The notes under the pieces: model-generated | The model's database searches: none | Told to the model about the DNA's origin: nothing | The model's input: only the letters and a program-made list of their open reading frames with translations | Program-made: the position numbers and the translations under genes | Shown here: positions 48,534 to 54,546 of the stretch, piece after piece | How the letters are laid out: each line of letters opens with the position of its first letter | Position numbering within the stretch: the first letter of the stretch is position 1 | NCBI GenBank assembly: GCA_043812055.1 | Contig: JBDRMN010000014.1 | Coordinates: 1 to 56,272 of the forward strand | DNA: 56,272 nt | Source: JBDRMN01 sp043812055 | GTDB taxonomy: Bacteria; Patescibacteriota; Gracilibacteria; JAHISY01 | Direction: 5' to 3'

Positions 48534-48806
48534 AGCTTTTGTGATTTTTTAGCATAATCGTCATGCGGCCCAATTCCTTCTAAATGAAGGCCGCCTGTCC
48601 TTTTGCTATAAATAATCCTAATGTCCCGGTTTACTGAAAACGCCCTAAAATCGCTAAGTTTGCCTTTGAGTTTGTGATCGTGCAGGGAAGGGTGTTTCGG
48701 GTTTGTTTAAAAAAGCGTAATCGCCTTGCGTGCTTGTTTTTTTACGCCTCTTGGTAATTTCCTATCAGGAAATATTAAAAGCGGCTTGGCGAAAAATTTT
48801 TGGCAT
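48530..48806 (-). pseudogene. Decayed RelE/YafQ-type toxin
   Basis: Minus-strand sequence encodes KLPRGVKKQARKAITLF, a TAA stop (48707-48709), then TNPKHPSLHDHKLKG, AFSVNRDIRIIYSKR and LEGIGPHDDY, the conserved RelE/YafQ blocks. An ATG at 48806 (MPKIFRQAAFNIS) abuts the stop of the HisKA stub but is in another frame, so a frameshift near 48770 is also needed. The stop overlaps that of the convergent antitoxin. Inactive as it stands. Confidence 0.7.
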
Positions 48807-49013
48807 TTACCGTTTAATTTTTTTTGGGTTTGCAGTCATCTCGTCCAGCAACTTCGCCGCCCGCGAAACTTCCGCATCAATTTCTTCACTGATTCTCTGG
48901 AAAGCGGTTTTGGAGTTGCAGCCGGAAAGCAAGCCCCGGATTATAGTCAGCGGTTTCCTCAGCTCGTGGGCCAAGCGCTGGATCTGGCGAGGGGAGTAGC
49001 GGCGAATAGGCAA
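48807..49013 (-). CDS. HisKA-only histidine kinase stub (68 aa)
   Basis: Starts with a TTG one nt after the response regulator stop and contains the H-box IQRLAHELRKPLTIIRGLLS and the second dimerisation helix ISEEIDAEVSRAAKLLDEM. There is no ATPase domain. It is either a kinase truncated when the toxin segment arrived or a free-standing dimerisation/phosphotransfer domain. The reading order regulator-then-kinase fits a two-component operon. Confidence 0.6.
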   Translation of the reverse strand: MPIRRYSPRQIQRLAHELRKPLTIIRGLLSGCNSKTAFQRISEEIDAEVSRAAKLLDEMTANPKKIKR

Positions 49014-49014
49014 T

Positions 49015-49695
49015 TTAAACGGGGACAGCGATACGGTAGCCGATGCCGCGGACAGTTTCGATCTCCTGGCCAAATCCAGTGAGCTTTTGGCGGAGCCGCC
49101 GCACATGGACGTCGATAGTGTTGCTGGGTTGGCGAATTGTATTGCCCCAGATTTTTTCGTTCAGGTCCGTCCGCGCCGCCACACCCCCTCTGTGCTCCAG
49201 CAGAATCCGCAGAAGCTGGAATTCTTTATTCGGCAAATTAACCTTCCGGCCGGAGATACGCACTTCCCGGGAATCCAGATCGACAGTAAGTGAACTTGCC
49301 GAAAGTTTCTGGGCTTTGTTTCGAATGTTGCGCTTCCGCCGAAGCAAGGCCCGCGTCCGCGCAACGAGTTCAGGCAAGTAAAACGGTTTGATCAGATAGT
49401 CGTCCGCCCCGCATTCCAAACCCCTGATCCGATCAGCGAGCGAGCTGCGCCCGGTCAGCATCAGGATCGGGAGCGCCTTTTTGATTTTTTTGGCCTCCCG
49501 GATTAAATCACAACCATCAATATTTTCCCCATCAAAAAGCCAATCAATCAAAGCCAGATCGTACTTTTGTCCGCGAATGCACTCGCGAGCTTCACAGGCA
49601 GTGAGGACGGGTTCAGGGGTGTAACCGGCCTCCCGCAAAGTCGCACAAATCAAGTGATTCAATTTCGCATCGTCGTCGGCAACCAGGATGCGCAT
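49015..49695 (-). CDS. OmpR-family response regulator
   Basis: Receiver domain with acidic pocket D7-D9, phosphoacceptor Asp51 (LALIDWLFDGENID), switch Thr in PILMLTGRSS and Lys in DDYLIKPF. The winged-helix output domain (about 130-226) has GGVAARTDLNEKIWG and TIDVHVRRLRQKL. Its kinase partner appears to be reduced to the 68-residue stub that follows, so it may answer to another kinase. Confidence 0.93.
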   Translation of the reverse strand: MRILVADDDAKLNHLICATLREAGYTPEPVLTACEARECIRGQKYDLALIDWLFDGENIDGCDLIREAKKIKKALPILMLTGRSSLADRIRGLECGADDYLIKPFYLPELVARTRALLRRKRNIRNKAQKLSASSLTVDLDSREVRISGRKVNLPNKEFQLLRILLEHRGGVAARTDLNEKIWGNTIRQPSNTIDVHVRRLRQKLTGFGQEIETVRGIGYRIAVPV

Positions 49696-49794
49696 AGCGC
49701 CCTATTTTGACAGAATTGTAAAATTAGAGCAAAAGAAAGATGAACGGAAGATGAACAAATTAGGGGATAGGTTTTAGGGTATAGGGACTAGGGG

Positions 49795-49870
49795 AGTAGT
49801 TAGTAATTAGTGTGAGTAGTTAGGGGGACGGGCGGATAGTTAGAATACCCTAACTACTAATTACTAATTA
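49795..49870. repeat. GTAGTTAGTAATTAGTGTGAG-type words
   Basis: GTAGTTAGTAATTAGTGTGA and the inverse CTAACTACTAATTACTAATT face each other; the first is repeated almost exactly at 53315-53356. A 38-bp palindrome follows both times. Confidence 0.55.
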
Positions 49871-49887
49871 CCCACACTCCAAAGTCG

Positions 49888-49925
49888 TACTACAAAACAG
49901 CGCAAACTTACGCATTTTTGTAGTA
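49888..49925. repeat. 38-bp palindromic element, copy 4
   Basis: TACTACAAAAC…TTTTTGTAGTA, 38 bp, with centre AGCGCAAACTTACGCA. It stands downstream of the Lrp-type gene. Confidence 0.7.
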
Positions 49926-49936
49926 TGGTGTTTGCC

Positions 49937-50419
49937 TTAAGCGCTGACCTTCAAACGCTTGTCACTTTTTTGCCCTTCGAAAATTAAGCCATCTTCTTTA
50001 TATTTCTTTAAAAGGAAGTGGGTAGTAGTACCAACTACGTTATCCAGCACGGCAACTTTACGATTAACAAAACCAGCTACATCCGGCAGGGTCTTGCCCT
50101 TCACGAGTACGTTGAGATCGTGAGAGCCGGAAATCAGATAGACGTTAATCACTTCCGGAAAGCGCGCGATTCGTTCCGCCACTTCATCGAAACCCTTGCC
50201 TCTTTGCGTCGTGCAGCGCACTTCCACCATCGCCAGCACCTCACTGCCGTTCATTTTATTCGAGTTGACTACGGTGCGAAAACCAATCAGGTCTCCGGAT
50301 TTAAGTAATTTTTTTAGCTCGGCATCGACTTTCTTTTCAGTACTGCCGAGAATTTTGGCCAGAGATTTACCGGAAATCCGAGGGTCTTTCGTGAGCAGAG
50401 CGAGTAGTTTTTTCTTCAT
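49937..50419 (-). CDS. Lrp/AsnC-family transcriptional regulator
   Basis: An N-terminal helix-turn-helix (LLTKDPRISGKSLAKILGSTEKKVDAEL) and a C-terminal RAM/AsnC ligand-binding domain (EVLAMVEVRCTTQRGKGFDEV; FPEVINVYLISGSHDLNVLVKGK). At 160 residues it is typical. These proteins sense amino acids; the ligand here is unknown. It is divergent from tRNA-Thr. Confidence 0.9.
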   Translation of the reverse strand: MKKKLLALLTKDPRISGKSLAKILGSTEKKVDAELKKLLKSGDLIGFRTVVNSNKMNGSEVLAMVEVRCTTQRGKGFDEVAERIARFPEVINVYLISGSHDLNVLVKGKTLPDVAGFVNRKVAVLDNVVGTTTHFLLKKYKEDGLIFEGQKSDKRLKVSA

Positions 50420-50525
50420 TGGAAAAAGTTAGATGCTTAAATTTTAGCATGAAGCCTGGCAAGTAAATTAGGTGAAGGCTAAAATCAGCCGGTTGAGGAT
50501 TAAGGATTAGGCTAACTATCCACCT

Positions 50526-50601
50526 GCCACCATAGCTCAGTCGGTAGAGCAGTCCCTTCGTAAGGGAAAGGTCCCCGGTTCAAGTCCGGGTGGTGGCTCC
50601 A
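50526..50601 (+). tRNA. tRNA-Thr (CGT)
   Basis: Full cloverleaf with encoded CCA: acceptor GCCACCA/TGGTGGC, D-arm GCTC…GAGC, anticodon loop TTCGTAA, T-arm CCCGG TTCAAGT CCGGG. The anticodon CGT reads ACG. The outer pair of the anticodon stem (G27-A43) is mismatched. Confidence 0.93.
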
Positions 50602-50690
50602 CTAACACTAACACTATCCACTTCCGCCATAGGCGGATCAGCCTCTTGAGCCAAAGGCTCATCTGCCTCTGGCATGAGGCTGAAACACTA
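50602..50690. repeat. CTAACACTAACACTATCC block with palindromes, copy 1
   Basis: ACTAACACTAACACTATCC then TTCCGCCATAGGCGGAT, TGAGCCAAAGGCTCA and CAGCCTC…GAGGCTG. The first 38 nt recur almost exactly at 53565-53602. It follows tRNA-Thr directly. Confidence 0.6.
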
Positions 50691-50924
50691 CTGCCGCCCC
50701 TTGCAATACGAAAACTCCTGCGTCGCGTAGCACCACTCGTTCGACGGGCAGTCCGTATTGATTTGGCATTCGTGTCCGCGGCCTTCAGGGCTTGTGCTCA
50801 AAATATCCGCAATATTGCTTTGGAGATCTGCGGGCTTTGAATTACCCAAGCTAAAAATCAGAATCAAAATCCCGATTACGACGGCAACCAGCACGAGGAA
50901 CTGCAAGTCCTTTTTTTTAAGCAT
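50688..50924 (-). CDS. Cys-rich membrane-anchored small protein (78 aa)
   Basis: One N-terminal membrane segment (about 8-27) anchors a short outside domain with ECQINTDCPSNEWCYATQEF followed by YCKG. The pattern C-x5-C-x5-C-x7-C is shared with the next gene. It may form a small disulphide knot like EB/EGF-type modules. Function unknown. Confidence 0.7.
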   Translation of the reverse strand: MLKKKDLQFLVLVAVVIGILILIFSLGNSKPADLQSNIADILSTSPEGRGHECQINTDCPSNEWCYATQEFSYCKGRQ

Positions 50925-50947
50925 GGCGTTATGGCGTTAAAGAATTA

Positions 50948-51166
50948 TTATTTCTGAGTGCAGGCCGCAAACTCGGCAGTAGCATAGCACCACTCATTGC
51001 CAGCGCAGTCCGCATTGGTCTGACACTCGAAAACACCTTCTTTGTATTCTTCCTGGACATCAGCTGGTACTCTTGCCTCGATTGATTCGGCTTCTTCATT
51101 TTCCCCTCCGAAGCAGCCAGCGAGGAGCAGGGTTGCCAGGGTGATTGTAAGGATTTTTTTGGACAT
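50948..51166 (-). CDS. Cys-rich small lipoprotein (72 aa), paralogue of the next gene
   Basis: A lipobox LLLAGC (Cys18) marks a lipoprotein. After an acidic linker comes ECQTNADCAGNEWCYATAEF and a last Cys, the same C-x5-C-x5-C-x7-C module as in the neighbour 23 nt downstream. The pair looks like a gene duplication with different anchoring (lipid versus membrane helix). Confidence 0.75.
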   Translation of the reverse strand: MSKKILTITLATLLLAGCFGGENEEAESIEARVPADVQEEYKEGVFECQTNADCAGNEWCYATAEFAACTQK

Positions 51167-51242
51167 TTTGAGCGTGGTTAAAAGCAGGGGAAGTCTAACC
51201 TGAATCTCGATTTTTGCAAGCGTTTAAGTTAAAATTATAGGA

Positions 51243-52376
51243 GTGAAAATCCCCATCAATAAAATTCTCGCAACGATTCCGCCGAGTGGTATTCGGAAGT
51301 TTTTTGAGATTGTGGCGGAGCAACCCGACGTGATTTCGCTCTCCATCGGGGAGCCGGATTTTGACACTCCGTGGGCCATACGGGAATCCGCGATTCACGC
51401 CCTGGAGTCCGGAGATACTCACTACACCGGCAATCGCGGCACCCCGGAGCTTCGAGCGGCTATCGCCGAATATTTTTCCCGGCGGTTCCGCGTTTCCTAT
51501 GACCCTGACAAAGAAATTTTGCTCACTAATGGGGCCAGCGAGGCTTTCGATCTGGCGGTACGCGTACTCCTCAACCCTGGTGATGAAGTAATCCTCTTCA
51601 CTCCGAGCTACGTAATGTACGCCCCGCTGATTCAGCTCGCGGGTGGGGTACCGGTTTTCGTGAGGCATCCTGCCAAGCTCGCAAAAAAGATTTCAGCAAA
51701 AACGCAAGCGATTGTCTTGAGTTATCCGAGCAATCCGACCGGGGAAACCTTCTCCCGAAAAATCCTCCATGAGATCGCGAAGGTCGTGGCGCAGAACAAC
51801 TTGTTTGTAATTTCGGATGAAATTTACGCGGAGCTTACTTACGAAGGGACTCACACCGCTTTCGCCAGCCTGCCGAGGATGCAACCGGTAAGCGCCACAA
51901 TTTCAGGCTTTTCGAAAGCCTGGGCGATGACCGGTTTCCGCCTGGGTTACTTGGCGGGCCCGGCTACACTCATTGCCGCCGCCAACAAGATTCACCAGTA
52001 CGCCGCTCTCTGCGCGAGCTCCATCGCCCAAGCTGCTGCTGTCGAAGCCCTCCGAGGTGGGGATGCTGTTGTGGAAAAAATGCGCGAGGAATACCGCACC
52101 CGCAGAGATTTTGTCCTGAGAGAATTGAAAAAGTTTGGCCTGCAAGCCGCAAAACCCCGCGGCGCCTTCTATGTCTTTCCAAACGTCAGACAAAAAACCG
52201 GATTAAGCGGCGAGAAGTTTGCTCTGAACTTACTTAAAAAAGAAAAAGTAGCAGTCGTACCGGGTAATGCGTTCGGCGCAGAATTCAGCGATTTCGTACG
52301 CATTAGCTACGCAACCAGCCTGGCTGAACTTACCGAAGCATTTGAGCGTATCGAGCGCTTCCTGAAATCGCTATAA
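51243..52376 (+). CDS. Class I PLP-dependent aminotransferase (AspC/aromatic type)
   Basis: A fold-type I aminotransferase (377 residues). The PLP Lys lies in SGFSKAWAMTGFRLGY; the cofactor Asp and Tyr in VISDEIYAELTY; the Asn in LSYPSNPTGETF; the Arg for the substrate carboxylate in DFVRISYATS. The N-terminal ISLSIGEPDFDTP is typical of aspartate/aromatic aminotransferases. The start is GTG at 51243 with AGGAG just before. The amino acid is not fixed by sequence; with aroD and aroE present, an aromatic role is possible. Confidence 0.92.
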   Translation: MKIPINKILATIPPSGIRKFFEIVAEQPDVISLSIGEPDFDTPWAIRESAIHALESGDTHYTGNRGTPELRAAIAEYFSRRFRVSYDPDKEILLTNGASEAFDLAVRVLLNPGDEVILFTPSYVMYAPLIQLAGGVPVFVRHPAKLAKKISAKTQAIVLSYPSNPTGETFSRKILHEIAKVVAQNNLFVISDEIYAELTYEGTHTAFASLPRMQPVSATISGFSKAWAMTGFRLGYLAGPATLIAAANKIHQYAALCASSIAQAAAVEALRGGDAVVEKMREEYRTRRDFVLRELKKFGLQAAKPRGAFYVFPNVRQKTGLSGEKFALNLLKKEKVAVVPGNAFGAEFSDFVRISYATSLAELTEAFERIERFLKSL

Positions 52377-52402
52377 GTACCTCTTGAACAGCAACCCGAA
52401 GC

Positions 52403-52431
52403 TTGAAAAGTCGGCTTATTTTTGGTATAAT
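52403..52431 (+). promoter_or_regulatory. Consensus promoter upstream of TIM-barrel gene
   Basis: TTGAAA, 17 bp, perfect TATAAT. A second promoter, TTGATT-17-TAAAAT, is at 52515-52543. A 19-codon frame (MGKRLIHVRRSAGSKNSAS) lies between them at 52453-52512. Confidence 0.55.
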
Positions 52432-52569
52432 GCGATGATCTAAAAATGAAGTCATGGGCAAAAGGCTAATTCACGTTAGAAGATCGGCTGGATCAAAAAA
52501 CTCGGCTAGTTAAATTGATTTTTTCCCTTATTTCTGCTAAAATAAAGGGAAACTAAAACCAAAAAGTTA

Positions 52570-53313
52570 ATGCTTGCAATCACATCCGACAGCTTCGCGG
52601 GTTACGGACTCGATCGGGCTTTTGAGCTGGCTGCCAAAGCCGGCCTGGACGGGATCGAAGTCGTGATCCGTCACGAAGATCTCGATACCTATGACGCTGA
52701 TTACCTGAAGACGCTCAGCAAGAGACACGGGCTACCAATCATCGCCCTCTCGACCCCGATAGACATGACTGCTGATAAGGGCAATCGGGTGGTCGACCTG
52801 GCCGAAAAAGTGGGTGCGCCACTGGTTACGCTCACTCCTCCGGACATCTTCGATTTCAACTACAAGAAATGGATTAAGAATGAAGCCAAGGATCTCCGCC
52901 GGAAAAAGAAAATTAAAATTGCCCTGGTCAACCCGCCTTCCAGGACCGTGCTGGGCTTCGTGCCGGTTTACGCTTTCAATGACCTTTACGAACTCAGGGA
53001 AGTTTCGGACATCGTTTTTGACACCAGTAACGCCGCCAGTAAGGGTGAACCACTGCTGGAGACCTACTCGACACTCAAACCCAGTATCAACCACATCCAC
53101 CTTAGCAATGCTAAGCACGACCGCCAGCACCTGCTACTCGACAATGGTGACCTGCCTCTGGAAAGTTTCCTGACCCGCTTGGCGCGTGACAAGTTCTCGG
53201 GAAAACTAATCCTCAAACTTGGCCCGAAAGCACTCGGGGTGGGGAATACTGACAAGCTGTTGAGTAACATCGAAAACTGTAAGAAATTTATCGCGAAGTA
53301 TTTTAGGGCATAG
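52570..53313 (+). CDS. Xylose isomerase-like TIM-barrel (sugar phosphate isomerase/epimerase) protein
   Basis: A 247-residue AP-endonuclease-2/xylose isomerase-like barrel: GYGLDRAFELAAKAGLDGIEVVI at the start, then VVDLAEKVGAPLVTLTPP, DIVFDTSNAASKG, SINHIHLSNAKHDRQHLLLDNGDLPLESFL and GKLILKLGPKALG. The His in HIHLSNA and acids in the strands fit metal binding. Two promoters precede it. The substrate cannot be told from sequence. Confidence 0.8.
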   Translation: MLAITSDSFAGYGLDRAFELAAKAGLDGIEVVIRHEDLDTYDADYLKTLSKRHGLPIIALSTPIDMTADKGNRVVDLAEKVGAPLVTLTPPDIFDFNYKKWIKNEAKDLRRKKKIKIALVNPPSRTVLGFVPVYAFNDLYELREVSDIVFDTSNAASKGEPLLETYSTLKPSINHIHLSNAKHDRQHLLLDNGDLPLESFLTRLARDKFSGKLILKLGPKALGVGNTDKLLSNIENCKKFIAKYFRA

Positions 53314-53314
53314 G

Positions 53315-53356
53315 GAGTAGTTAGTAGTAGTTAGTAATTAGTGTGAGTAGTTAGGG
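53315..53356. repeat. GTAGTTAGTAATTAGTGTGAG-type words, copy 2
   Basis: GGAGTAGTTAGTAGTAGTTAG and TAATTAGTGTGAGTAGTTAGG, almost identical to 49795-49830. A half palindrome follows. Confidence 0.55.
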
Positions 53357-53365
53357 GAACGGATA

Positions 53366-53391
53366 GCGCGAACTCACGCCATTTTGTGGTA
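53366..53391. repeat. Half copy of the 38-bp palindromic element
   Basis: GCGCGAACTCACGCC followed by ATTTTGTGGTA: the right two thirds of the element, with the left arm gone. Confidence 0.6.
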
Positions 53392-53449
53392 GGGCGGTAT
53401 AGAAAAAAATCTAAAGGCCGATTGTTCCATATTATTTCTGCAGGAGCAA

Positions 53450-53655
53450 GTGTGGCGCCCCGAGCCTAAGGGGACAAAGTCCACCCTTTGGGTCTTCCCT
53501 TCGGGAAAGGGGCCCCTTTGGGGTTAGCCCACCTGCTCCAAAGAAAAACTAAACAACCTAAAAACACTAACACTAACACTATCCACTTCCGCCATAGGCA
53601 GATCTCCTCCAGGGGCGGATGAGCCTCTGGCTCAAGCCTCTGGCTGAAACACTAC
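53450..53655. repeat. GC palindromes and copy 2 of the CTAACACTAACACTATCC block
   Basis: GGGTCTTCCCTTCGGGAAAG and GGGGCCCCTTTGGGG are palindromic (53490-53525). From 53565 the block ACTAACACTAACACTATCC…CATAGGCAGAT repeats 50602-50639, then diverges with GAGCCTCTGGCTCAAGCC. No gene was seen between 53314 and 53659. Confidence 0.6.
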
Positions 53656-53659
53656 ATAA

Positions 53660-54283
53660 CTATTTACTGAACTTTTTTCTCCATACATAGGCTCCCGCAG
53701 CACTAACTAAAATCAAAGCTCCCGCCAGCGGTCCCGATTGCGGAAGACTTTCCGGTTCGGGTTCGGCGACCGGTTCAGGTTCGGCGACCGGTTCAGGTGC
53801 AGGCTCATCAGCAGCCTCATGATCTTCTACCGCAGGAGCTTCAGTGGCAGCAGGGTCGGCTGGATCTTCGGAATCTGCAGCAGCAGCCTCGCTTACAGTT
53901 ACCGTCACCTCATCCGAGTAATTGTAGCTACCCAGATACGCCCCCGTAGAGTCATCGGCGGCCACGGCAAAGTAGTAAGTAGTGCCTACAGCCAAATCAG
54001 TAATGTCATGCGTGGCGGCATTTTCAACCAAAACCTGCTCAACATAGCTGCCACCGTCTTCCTTCACACTCTGCGTACCGTAGTAAACAGTATAAAGGTC
54101 CGCTCCGTCGACAGCATCCCAGCTGAGCGTGGCTCCGCCAGGGATAGCGGTACCGACCAGATCCTCTACATCCGGCAAGTACTGCGCCTCGCCTTCGCCG
54201 TCCACAGCGACGACGCAAGATAATCCCAGTGTGAAGGCAAGCATAACGCTCGCGAACACGGACAGGAGTTTTGTTTTGGTCAT
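53660..54283 (-). CDS. Fibronectin-type surface protein with LPxxG-like C-terminal anchor (207 aa)
   Basis: Signal peptide MTKTKLLSVFASVMLAFTLG, then a fibronectin type III-like domain (about 30-125: GGATLSWDAVDGADLYTVYY; GTTYYFAVAADDSTG). A Pro/Glu/Ala-rich stalk (PEPVAEPEPVAEPEPE) leads to LPQSG, a hydrophobic segment (ALILVSAAGAYVW) and RKKFSK. The end resembles sortase or similar sorting signals. It is probably a cell-surface protein. The start is ATG 54283, not the upstream TTG. Confidence 0.8.
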   Translation of the reverse strand: MTKTKLLSVFASVMLAFTLGLSCVVAVDGEGEAQYLPDVEDLVGTAIPGGATLSWDAVDGADLYTVYYGTQSVKEDGGSYVEQVLVENAATHDITDLAVGTTYYFAVAADDSTGAYLGSYNYSDEVTVTVSEAAAADSEDPADPAATEAPAVEDHEAADEPAPEPVAEPEPVAEPEPESLPQSGPLAGALILVSAAGAYVWRKKFSK

Positions 54284-54442
54284 TTTGGTGTTCAAGTTAA
54301 GTTTTGACTTCCCCCCATTTTAGCAAAAATGAGGGTAAAAGTCAATAATGCGTAAAGGGGAACTCGCTCTCTTACCCCCAAACGGCTTGGACAAAGGCCC
54401 TACTTTCCATTGGAGCAGCGCAAAATCCGGCGACTTCATATC

Positions 54443-54470
54443 TTGCAAAACGCAAAAACACCGTTAAAAT
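54443..54470 (+). promoter_or_regulatory. bipA promoter
   Basis: TTGCAA, 16 bp, TAAAAT, about 75 nt before the start codon. Confidence 0.5.
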
Positions 54471-54546
54471 CCGCATAACAGTTCTTCGGCGGACTAAAAA
54501 TTTACCCCGACTATTCTGGTTCGGGAGCTTTTCATTTCTTAAAAAA

